A DNA stretch of 23,216 nt from IMG/VR virus record IMGVR_UViG_3300032116_001346, positions 1 to 23,216 of that record. One strand, written 5' to 3'. The notes under the pieces were generated by a model. That model had not been told where the DNA came from, did no database searches, and worked only from the letters and a program-made list of their open reading frames with translations. Of this stretch, positions 13,867 through 21,243 are shown one piece after another; positions within the stretch are counted from its first letter, which is position 1; the number at the start of each line of letters is the position of its first letter. The stretch is from a virus. The position numbers and the translations under genes are program-made.

Positions 13867-14570
13867 CAGGTAAGCGACCAATTCCCATCAGCTATGGACG
13901 GATCGGACAGCGTAGTGCCGGGCTGATTGCCGAGGTCGAGAATGCGCATGCCGCCATCGTTGGCCTTGCGCTCGTTCACGGCTTCCTCGTAGGAGCGGAA
14001 CGCCTCGGAATAGTCGAGACCGCGAGCGCGCAGGAAGCGCCACACGACCCCGAGCGACACCAGCTCCTCGTCAAGGAACGTGATGTCATCGTCGTTGGCC
14101 CATTTGAGCGCCGTGGCCGACGTGTCGGCGGCGAGCCCGCACCAGTACCTCGACACGTACTCAAACGCGATTGTCTCAGCCGCCGTAGGCGTCGGCGTGA
14201 GCCGCAGATAGTTGCCGCGGATATAGACCGCCGTCCATGTGCCCACAGTCAAATTGGCCTGCATCTGCTGCCAGCGCTGCGGCGTGATCGGACCCACGAC
14301 CAGCCGGTCCTGGCTCCGATTGTACATCGTGCCCTCGAGCAACCTGTCGAAGTCGGTCGGAAGGGCGTAGGCGACCGTTCCGTTGACGGTCGCAAACGTG
14401 TGCTCGTTGGTGATGCGCTGCCAGGCGTGCCTGCGGGCCAGCTCGACGCCCTCCTGAATGGAAAGCGACAGCATCATGCGGACATTAGGCTCGCTTGACG
14501 AGATGACCGCAGTCGGGCTCGGAATGCCGATGCGGTCGGCTGCCGCCTGGATGATGGTCAGCAGACTCAT
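13866..14570 (-). CDS. Head-tail adaptor protein (SU10/P22 gp4-like)
   Basis: This 234-residue protein starts MSLLTIIQAAADRIGIPSPT, followed by SSEPNVRMMLSLSIQEGVEL and RRHAWQRITNEHTF. This opening of helices, then a strand region (TVAYALPTDFDRLLEGTMY), then EFVSRYW-like and DDITFLDEELVSLGVVWRFL is the pattern of the adaptor that sits under the portal ring in SU10- and P22-type phages. It joins the portal to the nozzle and takes part in head completion after packaging. Its start overlaps the upstream stop as ATGA and its stop overlaps the nozzle start as TGATG, so stoichiometry may be set by coupling. The assignment rests on recalled family pattern and gene order. Confidence 0.78.
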   Translation of the reverse strand: MSLLTIIQAAADRIGIPSPTAVISSSEPNVRMMLSLSIQEGVELARRHAWQRITNEHTFATVNGTVAYALPTDFDRLLEGTMYNRSQDRLVVGPITPQRWQQMQANLTVGTWTAVYIRGNYLRLTPTPTAAETIAFEYVSRYWCGLAADTSATALKWANDDDITFLDEELVSLGVVWRFLRARGLDYSEAFRSYEEAVNERKANDGGMRILDLGNQPGTTLSDPSIADGNWSLT

Positions 14571-15010
14571 GTGCTCACGGGCTCGTCAGCGGCATCCTTA
14601 GGCGGCCGGCCGCGGCGCGGGGCGGCAACAGCCTGCAGCGCTTCCAACTCGCGCATGCGAATAAGGTTCTTGGCCGCCTGCCAGGACGTGAGCCCGCCCA
14701 TGCCGAGCGATTTAGCCGCCGCTTCGTCGAGCGCGGCCAGCTCTTCAGCCGTGCGAACGCCCTTGAGCCGGTAGCCGAGCGCGACGTTGAGGTCCACGCC
14801 AGGCACATCCGTCAGGGGCGAGCCCTCGATGGGAATCTCCTGATTGCCAGCGCTGTAGGCGGCCCAATCCTTGGCGAACCGCTCCGTGTCGGCCGGCGTC
14901 ACCTTGCGAACCACGGTGTTCGTGTCACCGATGATGCTGATTTCAATGTAGTCGCGGCCAGACTCGCCGCGAAAGAATTTGGCACGCACTTTGCCGAGCA
15001 CTTCGCTCAT
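14567..15010 (-). CDS. Structural-module protein with AT-hook-like C-terminus
   Basis: This 147-residue protein starts MSEVLGKVRAKFFRGESGRD behind a clear ribosome site (GAGGTG). The N-terminal half is beta-like and charged (YIEISIIGDTNTVVRKVTPA). Residues ~60-95 give a Pro-Leu-Thr segment and a helix (LKGVRTAEELAALDEAAAKS), and the C-terminal helix ends in RRGRPPKDAADE, an AT-hook-like Arg-Gly-Arg-Pro core that could contact DNA minor grooves. It sits between the capsid genes and the adaptor, where head-completion or minor capsid proteins are usual. DNA contact inside the capsid or with the portal is possible but unproven. No family name can be given from sequence alone. Confidence 0.7.
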   Translation of the reverse strand: MSEVLGKVRAKFFRGESGRDYIEISIIGDTNTVVRKVTPADTERFAKDWAAYSAGNQEIPIEGSPLTDVPGVDLNVALGYRLKGVRTAEELAALDEAAAKSLGMGGLTSWQAAKNLIRMRELEALQAVAAPRRGRPPKDAADEPVST

Positions 15011-15026
15011 GTGTCACCTCGATTGT

Positions 15027-15053
15027 GGCCGGGCGAGACCATCCCGCCCGGCC
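15027..15053 (-). other. Strong RNA hairpin between head and neck genes
   Basis: GGCCGGGCG (15027-15035) is perfectly complementary to CGCCCGGCC (15045-15053) with a nine-base loop. It starts 9 bases after the decoration-protein stop and ends 16 bases before the next ATG. No T-run follows on the minus strand, so it is more likely a partial terminator, RNA-end protector or processing site that keeps capsid-gene mRNA abundant relative to the neck genes. Confidence 0.5.
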
Positions 15054-15062
15054 GAGTTGTCG

Positions 15063-15536
15063 TCAGTCAGGGAACAGGCACAGCACGATCTTGGCCGACG
15101 CATCGATAGCGACAGCGCAGATGTGATCGGTGCTGGCCGTGGTCACGTCGAGCGTGCCGTCCGTGGCTCCGGTGGGCGTGAGCGGATCACCGTCAACGCC
15201 AGCCGTGAGAGCCGTGTTTAGCGTGGCCTGGCCGCGCACCTGAATCCAGCAATACTGGCCATCGGTTGGAGCCGACTGCAGCACGCCAGCGCCGACCTCT
15301 GCCGAATCCGATAGATCCGACGTGACCACGTGCACCTGCCCGGCCGACGTGCCAGAGACGGCGTAGACGTAGCAGACGTTCCCGGCCACGGCTGCGACCG
15401 AGCCGGCGCCCGTGTCGTACTGCACGAACTTGTAACGCTTCGTGCCCTGCGACGTGGTGAGAGACGCGATCGTGCCAAGCGCGAACTCAGCGTTGGCGTA
15501 GGTCTCAGTAGGGTTGATAGACGAGAGAAAAGACAT
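15063..15536 (-). CDS. Probable capsid decoration / head-stabilising protein
   Basis: This 157-residue protein starts MSFLSSINPTETYANAEFAL, with a good ribosome site (CAGGAG) 30 bases behind the major capsid gene. It is almost entirely beta-type: Val, Thr, Gly, Ser and Ala alternate (QGTKRYKFVQYDTGAGSVAA, CYVYAVSGTSAGQVHVVTSD), with few charges. It ends in a strand pair (DHICAVAIDASAKIVLCLFP). Small beta proteins encoded directly after the major capsid protein usually coat and stabilise the capsid. There is no signal peptide or enzyme motif. The role is inferred from position, length and fold class. Confidence 0.65.
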   Translation of the reverse strand: MSFLSSINPTETYANAEFALGTIASLTTSQGTKRYKFVQYDTGAGSVAAVAGNVCYVYAVSGTSAGQVHVVTSDLSDSAEVGAGVLQSAPTDGQYCWIQVRGQATLNTALTAGVDGDPLTPTGATDGTLDVTTASTDHICAVAIDASAKIVLCLFPD

Positions 15537-15566
15537 GGAAGCGGTCTCCTGTTGCGTGGGGCTGGA

Positions 15567-16529
15567 TCAAGCGCAGATCACAGCCTGACGCTCGCGATTG
15601 CTGATGGTCATGTTGCCGGCCGCGTACATGGGCATCACCACCGCGTCCTGGTTGACGCTTGCCTTGTCCGGGGCGGGCTTCATCCACCGACCACGTGCCT
15701 TCCGCATGAAGATGTAATCCGTGTTCAGGAAGTACATCCGCGTGGCGGCGCACTGGTCGTCGTAGACCACCGGGGTATTGGCGCCGTAGGCATACGCAAT
15801 ATTAGTGAAGCCGGCGCCCGCGCCCTTGGTGTCAGTAAAACGCTGATTGGCCTGCAGGCTCTCCAGATAGTAGAGAAAGTACGTCTGCCCGGCGGTGATG
15901 ATGTCGGGCGAGTCCGTGCCGCGAATGGTGTTGATCCAGGCGGTATTCATGGCGCGCTGGATGGTGGTGGACGAAGCCGTGATAGCGAGCGCGGAGAAAT
16001 CGTAGACGTAATTGCGCCACCACGCATAGGTCGTGCCGCTGATGCCGCCGACCGTGTTGGTGTTGGTGTCTGCCACGAGCAGCTGGAGCCCGCCGAACTC
16101 TTTGCCACTTGAGCCCGTGCCATCGGCATAGATCGCCGTGGCCACGGTGTTCGTGAGCGACTTCTTCAAGTTCTTCATGCGAGCGGAGAGCAGGTTGTGG
16201 ACCGCCTCGCGACCGCTGTTCTGGATTTCCTCCAGACCCGTGATCGTGACGTTGCCGGCCAACTGTTTGTAATTGAACTCGGCCGCCGTCATGGTCTCGG
16301 AGGCGTCAATGCGCAGCGGCTCGGCGCCCGCGTACCACATGACGTTCGGGTTCTCGGCGTACTCGAGTTCCTGGACGATAGTGCGTCCAGTCGCCTCCTT
16401 GCCGTTGCCCTTGCGTTCGATCGACTTGAGCAGGGCGTTGTGGTTGGTGATGTTGTCCGCGATCTCGCCGGAGTAGCCCTGCAAAGTCGTGGTAATGAGG
16501 TCGGTAAAGGATGAATTGGGTGACGGCAT
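15567..16529 (-). CDS. Major capsid protein
   Basis: This 320-residue protein starts MPSPNSSFTDLITTTLQGYS. It shows the flow of an HK97-fold capsid subunit: an N-terminal arm, then NALLKSIERKGNGKEATGRT and VQELEYAENPNVMWYAGAEP. A long helix follows (LLSARMKNLKKSLTNTVATA), then the GGLQLLVAD loop and a beta-rich end with YFLNTDYIFMRKARGRWMKP. Length and gene order (scaffold, capsid, decoration) fit a podovirus-like head in which a separate scaffold is used. The N-terminus shows no large prohead peptide to be cleaved. The strong hairpin after the following gene may help keep its message abundant. The pattern matches a capsid family common in short-tailed phages of proteobacteria. Confidence 0.88.
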   Translation of the reverse strand: MPSPNSSFTDLITTTLQGYSGEIADNITNHNALLKSIERKGNGKEATGRTIVQELEYAENPNVMWYAGAEPLRIDASETMTAAEFNYKQLAGNVTITGLEEIQNSGREAVHNLLSARMKNLKKSLTNTVATAIYADGTGSSGKEFGGLQLLVADTNTNTVGGISGTTYAWWRNYVYDFSALAITASSTTIQRAMNTAWINTIRGTDSPDIITAGQTYFLYYLESLQANQRFTDTKGAGAGFTNIAYAYGANTPVVYDDQCAATRMYFLNTDYIFMRKARGRWMKPAPDKASVNQDAVVMPMYAAGNMTISNRERQAVICA

Positions 16530-16542
16530 AGCTCAGTGGTTC

Positions 16543-17661
16543 CTATTGAATGCCTGCTTGGTCGAGTGCAGCGGAGATGATCGCATCCAGCCCGCCCGCC
16601 TTTGTCACGCCGCCTGGAGCCACGCCGTTCGTGCGAACGGGAGCGGCCTTCCTGGCTTTGGACAACGCGGCTTGCTTCGCAGCGTCAGCAGCACTCAGCC
16701 GGCGGGTGATCTCCTGAGAGATGCGGTCCTCAATCGGCCTTACGGCGATGCTGTAGGCGTCCTCCATCGTGTGGGCTTTGCCTTCCTTCAGAAGCTGACC
16801 CATGGTCGCGCGAACCTCATTGAAATGAGGGTACTTGGGCGAGCCATCGGCATTGGTCTGGGAGGTGAAAGCCTGAATGGTGGAAGCCAGTTTTTGCTGC
16901 TCGACTTGGCTGTTCTGCGATTCAAAGTGCTGCAGTCTCGCCTGCAGTTGGACGACCTGGTTGCGCAGGTCATGAACGACCGGATACGCCTGCCCCATGG
17001 GTGACATGGGATCGGCGAACGGGTCTGGCTCGGGAGGGGCGAACGGCACACCGATCTGCTGCGCAAGTTGCGCGAACAGCTGCACCTTCTCCGCGTAGGG
17101 CGCGAACTGCAGCCGATGATCCATGTCAAGCACGTGCGCCACGTAGGCCGCCGGATCTGGCGTGACCTGTCGGATGCGATGCTCATGGGGCTGCAGCGCG
17201 TTGACCAGCGGGCGGGCAACGTTGACGGCCTGCTCATACTCGGCAATGCGCTCGGAATAGAAACGGTCGCGGCCCTGCACCACGTCGAGCGCGATCTTCT
17301 GCGCTTCCGGGGGTAGAGCTTTGAACTGCTGCACCTGTTCCGGCGCCCATCCCCGGAAGTGCCCCTCGGAAATCTCCGGCTGGGCTTCTGGCTTCGGCGC
17401 GGTACTCGCTACAACGGGCGCGGTCTCGGATGTCCCCTCGGGGGGAGCCTCGCCGGCCTCGGATGGGGTGGGCTCGCCTGCCTTTGGGGCAAAGCGGCCT
17501 TTCTCGTCTCGTGCACGGTCGCCGGACGGCTCGCTTTCAGCCTCATCCAGCGCCTTGCTGATTACATCGTCGAGCGACGGCCGCGCCTCGGTAACTGGCG
17601 TGTCCGGCGTGTCGTCGAGCGCGGGGATCTCGTCTGCACTCACGTCCATAGGATCAGCCAC
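16543..17661 (-). CDS. Capsid scaffold protein (GTG start)
   Basis: This protein has 372 residues if it starts at GTG 17661, which has an excellent ribosome site (GAGGGG, 6 bases upstream). An ATG 12 bases further in is too far from that site, and the open frame to 17727 lacks support. The N-terminal ~100 residues are acidic and rich in Pro, Glu and Ser. A helical core follows (FRGWAPEQVQQFKALPPEAQ, YEQAVNVARPLVNALQPHEH), then a coiled coil (LRNQVVQLQARLQHFESQNS). Next comes YPHFNEVRATMGQLLKEGKA, a motif typical of phage scaffolds, and a Lys/Ala-rich tail. The ends carry similar short helices (LDDVISKALDEA and LDAIISAALDQA). The protein would organise procapsid assembly and leave before packaging. 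It lies immediately before the capsid gene, as expected. Confidence 0.85.
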   Translation of the reverse strand: MADPMDVSADEIPALDDTPDTPVTEARPSLDDVISKALDEAESEPSGDRARDEKGRFAPKAGEPTPSEAGEAPPEGTSETAPVVASTAPKPEAQPEISEGHFRGWAPEQVQQFKALPPEAQKIALDVVQGRDRFYSERIAEYEQAVNVARPLVNALQPHEHRIRQVTPDPAAYVAHVLDMDHRLQFAPYAEKVQLFAQLAQQIGVPFAPPEPDPFADPMSPMGQAYPVVHDLRNQVVQLQARLQHFESQNSQVEQQKLASTIQAFTSQTNADGSPKYPHFNEVRATMGQLLKEGKAHTMEDAYSIAVRPIEDRISQEITRRLSAADAAKQAALSKARKAAPVRTNGVAPGGVTKAGGLDAIISAALDQAGIQ

Positions 17662-17914
17662 GCAGTTCCCCTCGTTTCCATGCGTCCCACCAAACCGGCT
17701 TAGTGCTGCCGGTCCAGTCGTCGCCACACTGTTTGATACCGTAGCGCTGCTCGTGCTCGCGAAGCTGACTGCGGCTGGTCAGCTGCTTGCCGCCCGGCAA
17801 GTCGATCGGCGCCATGTCAGGCATGAAGCGATGATCCCGCCGGCCTTCGAGTGGTGCGGCCAAGTGCTTCGGCACCAGCTTGCCGTCGCGAATGACGTAA
17901 GTTTCTCGGCTCAT
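17654..17914 (-). CDS. Small conserved-type head-module protein, unknown function
   Basis: This 86-residue protein starts MSRETYVIRDGKLVPKHLAA at ATG 17914, overlapping the upstream TGA as ATGA. The sequence is basic and polar with many Arg and Trp. It contains LTSRSQLREHEQRYGIKQCG, which looks like a short helix-loop and might bind nucleic acid or a partner protein. I recall small genes with the opening 'TYVIRDGKLV' just ahead of scaffold genes in many tailed phages, so it is probably a conserved but unnamed head-assembly gene. It ends just inside the GTG start of the scaffold (8-base overlap). No function can be stated. Confidence 0.75.
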   Translation of the reverse strand: MSRETYVIRDGKLVPKHLAAPLEGRRDHRFMPDMAPIDLPGGKQLTSRSQLREHEQRYGIKQCGDDWTGSTKPVWWDAWKRGELRG

Positions 17915-18852
17915 GCGGCGCCCCAATAGTCTCTCAATTGTCCTCGTTGCGTTGCGTCAAGCAAACGGTTAATGATCAAAAGTTCACGCACTTTCAAACC
18001 TGCAAACAACCCTGACGGACGAGTTTTTCCAAAAAACAGCGTGCTCGCGCCGTGCGTATTGCTATGAGTGTTCGTGCCGGTGTCGCCCTCACTGAAGAAA
18101 AACGTCAGCGCCCCGGACTCAAAAAGCCCCCAAACGCTGCGCCTTGTTCCAGTAGTGACGGTGGTTTTACCAGGAGTCGTCAACACGTTCGCAACGCCGC
18201 GCGACGCAGCAATGCCCGCCGTCGCCGGAACAATGCAGACGCCGCGATAGTTTGAGTCGTTTTGAGCCATGCTCAGCGTCATGCCCAGACCGCTGCCCGT
18301 CACCGTCACCGTCGCATCAAACACGAAAGCGATTGTCATTGGGTACGTAGTAATGGACAGCGTCGAACTCATAAAATCGTCGATGCCATCCGTCTGAACA
18401 TAGCCGTCTGTTTTATAAAGCGGCTTCAGCGTGGCGCTCGACTGCGTCAAAGCCGTGCTGTTCACCGAGCCGAGCCAGCGGCCCACCGGATTGTTGTTAG
18501 ATGCAACAGGCGTCAGGCCGGCATCGTCCTGGGACAGCTTCGTAAGATCGGTCGCCGTCCACCAGTCGCCTACATATCCGCCAGCAAACAAATCAGCCGG
18601 CGTAAACAGCTCGAACGTGTTCATGGCCGACCAGCTCGTAAACCCCTGATCGACCGCGAACGCATGCATAGCACCCGGCAGATTGGTGTAGCTCGTGCCG
18701 AGCGTCGTATTGATCCACGCCAGCATGCGGCCGTTCCAGTCGCCCGCAGCGATGCCGTCAGCATCGAACAGCGCTGACCAGTCGCCGTTGTAGTCGAGCG
18801 TGGTGCCGGTGACGGCGCGGACAGCGGCCTGAACCCCGCTTTGGTTGCTCAT
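17911..18852 (-). CDS. Concanavalin/LamG-like domain protein in the head module
   Basis: This 313-residue protein starts MSNQSGVQAAVRAVTGTTLD. The true start is ATG 18852, which overlaps the previous stop as ATGA; the frame remains open to 18987 only as a shadow. The N-terminal ~85 residues form a helical region ending SAMNTFELFTPADLFAGGY. From about residue 95 the pattern GDWWTATDLTKLSQD, TPVASNNNPVGRWLG and YVQTDGIDDFMSST is the opening of a concanavalin-A/LamG-type jelly roll, and beta strands continue to an FFFSEGDTGTNTH-like loop and FAGLKVRELLIINRLLD. Such domains bind carbohydrate or act as surface decorations. Its place between portal and scaffold is unusual for a tail lectin. The DNA seems less GC-rich than the flanking genes, which suggests acquisition. 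Confidence 0.75.
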   Translation of the reverse strand: MSNQSGVQAAVRAVTGTTLDYNGDWSALFDADGIAAGDWNGRMLAWINTTLGTSYTNLPGAMHAFAVDQGFTSWSAMNTFELFTPADLFAGGYVGDWWTATDLTKLSQDDAGLTPVASNNNPVGRWLGSVNSTALTQSSATLKPLYKTDGYVQTDGIDDFMSSTLSITTYPMTIAFVFDATVTVTGSGLGMTLSMAQNDSNYRGVCIVPATAGIAASRGVANVLTTPGKTTVTTGTRRSVWGLFESGALTFFFSEGDTGTNTHSNTHGASTLFFGKTRPSGLFAGLKVRELLIINRLLDATQRGQLRDYWGAA

Positions 18853-19049
18853 TCGTCGTCGGGCCGGATGATCTGACCATGCAGCACCTCGTGCTGCTCC
18901 CATGCACTGCACACGGCAAGGTCGAGCGTCATCGTCATGTGCCGCTCGCACGTGGCCGCGCTTTTGCCTGTGTCGCGGCCGTCCCATTCACGGCATGTCG
19001 CGCACTTCGGGGCGCTGTTCTCCCGGCGGGTCTCAAGATGCGGGTTCAT
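18849..19049 (-). CDS. Small four-Cys protein, possible zinc ribbon
   Basis: This 66-residue protein starts MNPHLETRRENSAPKCATCR. It has Cys at about positions 16, 19, 34 and 47, the first pair as CATC, together with nearby His residues, so a small zinc-binding fold is plausible. The remaining sequence is charged and ends in an acidic tail (IIRPDDE). Both junctions are ATGA overlaps (upstream 19046-19049, downstream 18849-18852), so it is translated within the head operon. Small zinc-ribbon proteins are common accessory genes in tailed phages and may bind DNA, RNA or the packaging complex. No specific family is recognised. Confidence 0.65.
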   Translation of the reverse strand: MNPHLETRRENSAPKCATCREWDGRDTGKSAATCERHMTMTLDLAVCSAWEQHEVLHGQIIRPDDE

Positions 19050-19267
19050 GGGTATAGAACTGCCTTTTCAGCCTTCAGCAAAGCGTCTTTCATTCGCGTG
19101 TTAGCGTCCGGCGTGCCGCTTGCGTCAAACTCAGCAATCGCCATCTCAGCAATCCGTTGCCGCTCGTCTTGCGTGGCGTCACGACCGATAGGCGCGCGGC
19201 CGTAGATCCGTCTTGTGCTGTACGCGTAGGTCATCGCGACAGCGCGAATAATCTCATGTTCAATCAT
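19046..19267 (-). CDS. Small unknown protein after the portal gene
   Basis: This 73-residue protein starts MIEHEIIRAVAMTYAYSTRR. It is predicted helical and charged, with QDERQRIAEMAIAEFDASGT in the middle and a terminal helix (MKDALLKAEKAVLYP). There is no Cys, signal peptide or membrane segment. The start overlaps the portal stop as ATGA and the stop overlaps the four-Cys gene start as ATGA, which supports it as a translated gene. It could be a small head-assembly accessory protein. I do not recognise it. Confidence 0.65.
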   Translation of the reverse strand: MIEHEIIRAVAMTYAYSTRRIYGRAPIGRDATQDERQRIAEMAIAEFDASGTPDANTRMKDALLKAEKAVLYP

Positions 19268-21243
19268 TGCAGCATCCGTCCATCAGGCCCGACGCTGGCC
19301 ACCTTGGCGTCTGCCATCGCCTGCGCCTTCTGCACATCGATGACCGCGCTCTGCTGCTTGAACTGCATATCCGCCTGCTTCATTTGCAGGTCCATTTGCT
19401 TGCCGGCCATGTCCATCTCATGGGCTTGCTGGTCGCGCTGCATTTCAGCCTCAGCTTTGACCACGGCCGGATCAGGCGGCGGCGGCTGAGGTGGCGCGGA
19501 CAAGCGCTGCTGCATGGCCTGCATGGTCTGGTCGATGGCGTCCTCGAGTTGGCGGCCCGCCTTGAAGCCGCGCACGCCAAACGCCAGCATCTCACCCACG
19601 AGCGGCATCATTTCCGGCGCGACCTGCACCAGCGGCATCCACTGTTGAGCAAAGCCGCCCATCGCTGTGAGAAGCTCGACGCGGCTCTGTTTCTCGGCCT
19701 CGGCATCTTCAAACACCGTGCTGTCGGTCTCGATGTCGATCGAATAGCCGCGCGCCCGGTCGGACTTGATCATCTCGACGGCGGCGGCGAACGTCTCATC
19801 CGGCTGAAGGCCGGTCATCTCCGCCAGCTTGCGAGGCTCAAAATGCTCGCAGATCAGCTCGGCCTTGATCCGGTATGCGTCGCGGACCCACCGCTGCACC
19901 TCGCGCTGCCGATCTTTGAGGCGCATGCTCCCGAATTGGGCTTTGATGTTCTGCGCCGTCGCGGTCTCGCTGGCATTGGTGGCACCGCGCATGATGTCGC
20001 TGATGCCGGTCACCTCGTAGATCGATTGAACGCGCTGCTCTTTCTGCTTGTAGAGTTCGGAAAGAATGCCAGCCGTCGCGGACACGTCCTCCACCTGAAA
20101 CACTGCCGGCAGCCCGCCCTTGCTGGCCAGCATCTGCATGTCTTTGGTCGGAATGAACTCGTTGTCGCCGGCCCGCGCTAGTCGCTTCAGAGCTTCGATC
20201 GAGGCATCATAGACGCCGCGCCGCTTGAGCTGCTTGGTGAGGTGCGAAATGCGCGCCTCGAGTTCGTCGAGGTCGTCGGCCTGGTCCTCGTACTGCACGT
20301 AATCAGGCGTCGGCATGCAGTTGTCGTTGCCCGTCGTCGCGAACAGCGGGCACGGGATCGGCCAGAAGCCCTCGAGGCCATAGGGGTCATCGTCCATGCG
20401 CAGCACGCGCGGATGGCCCTTGACCACCCACACGCGCGAGCGGTCCCGCTTGTCCCAGATCTCCCAGACTTCCGCGCGCTTCATATCGTCGGGGATGTCC
20501 CGATCTGACGTGCGCGCGTCGTCCATCTCCGGCGACCAGTTGAGCGGGATCGTCTCAGGGTCTGCGAACCTGTTTTCGCGCAGATCTTCCCGCGTCATGC
20601 GATGGCGGAACGCGATCCACCACCAATCTTCCCACGTGCGGCCGGCGCTGTGCCGGAAATCGTTCCAGTAGATATAGCGTTCGACCACCTTCTGATCGAC
20701 GACGGCTTCTTCTGTGACGGGCTGGCCGGTCTCGTCAACGGCGGGCGCTGCCGTCATTGGATCAATGACCGGCACTTGGCCCATCTTGGGCTCGTAGTCG
20801 AGCCGCACTACGCCGCGGCCGGGCAGCACCAAGTCTTTCACGCCGCGCTTGTAGACACGATCATGCTCGGAGGTATCAGAGCAATAAACCAGCGAGCGCT
20901 CGATAATGTCAGCGCCCATGCGGGCAACCGGGTTGCGGTCTGCGAACCGCCGGCGCACGTCGGGCTTAGGCGTGCGAGCGTAAAGAGCGGCTGTCAGCGT
21001 CTCTGTGTTGGAGTACAGGATGCTCAGCCGCTTCGACGCCTTCGACACCTTGGCCGCAGCGTTCTTTTCGGCCTTGTAGCGCTTCTCAATCCGCTCGCCT
21101 TCCTTCACCCAATCGCGATGTTCGCGATCGGAGATAGAAAGCTGCATGACCCAAAAGCGCGCGGATGCTTCAGGCGACACGCGGCGCTGCTCGTTGGCTT
21201 TGTCAAGATCACCGGAGCCGGCGTCACTCGACATCGGCTTCAT
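19264..21243 (-). CDS. Portal protein (P22/SU10-like)
   Basis: This 659-residue protein is of the right size for the long P22-type portal class. Its N-terminal part contains RFWVMQLSISDREHRDWVKE and KRLSILYSNTETLTAALYAR. That is the wing/clip opening in which 'iLysNtetl.p.lY.r.P.p.VrrRf' is typical. A middle region with YIYWNDFRHSAGRTWEDWWW and GFWPIPCPLFATTGNDNCMP follows, then the stem/crown part ITGISDIMRGATNASETATAQ-like, and a C-terminal Gln/Met/Lys barrel-like helix (about 590-645). Twelve copies form the channel for DNA entry and exit and bind the terminase. ATG 21243 overlaps the terminase end by 20 bases; ATG 21234 (M4), with GGATGAAG just upstream, is an equally good start. Confidence 0.9.
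   Translation of the reverse strand: MKPMSSDAGSGDLDKANEQRRVSPEASARFWVMQLSISDREHRDWVKEGERIEKRYKAEKNAAAKVSKASKRLSILYSNTETLTAALYARTPKPDVRRRFADRNPVARMGADIIERSLVYCSDTSEHDRVYKRGVKDLVLPGRGVVRLDYEPKMGQVPVIDPMTAAPAVDETGQPVTEEAVVDQKVVERYIYWNDFRHSAGRTWEDWWWIAFRHRMTREDLRENRFADPETIPLNWSPEMDDARTSDRDIPDDMKRAEVWEIWDKRDRSRVWVVKGHPRVLRMDDDPYGLEGFWPIPCPLFATTGNDNCMPTPDYVQYEDQADDLDELEARISHLTKQLKRRGVYDASIEALKRLARAGDNEFIPTKDMQMLASKGGLPAVFQVEDVSATAGILSELYKQKEQRVQSIYEVTGISDIMRGATNASETATAQNIKAQFGSMRLKDRQREVQRWVRDAYRIKAELICEHFEPRKLAEMTGLQPDETFAAAVEMIKSDRARGYSIDIETDSTVFEDAEAEKQSRVELLTAMGGFAQQWMPLVQVAPEMMPLVGEMLAFGVRGFKAGRQLEDAIDQTMQAMQQRLSAPPQPPPPDPAVVKAEAEMQRDQQAHEMDMAGKQMDLQMKQADMQFKQQSAVIDVQKAQAMADAKVASVGPDGRMLQ

Noticed and set aside
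15330-16112. 260-codon plus-strand open frame
   Set aside because: Antisense shadow of the major capsid and decoration genes, both of which are convincing.
17662-17727. N-terminal extension of the scaffold gene
   Set aside because: It overlaps the preceding 86-residue gene, has no ribosome site, and the GTG at 17661 has an excellent one.
19267-20181. 304-codon plus-strand open frame
   Set aside because: Antisense shadow of the portal gene; composition is His/Leu/Arg-rich and not protein-like.
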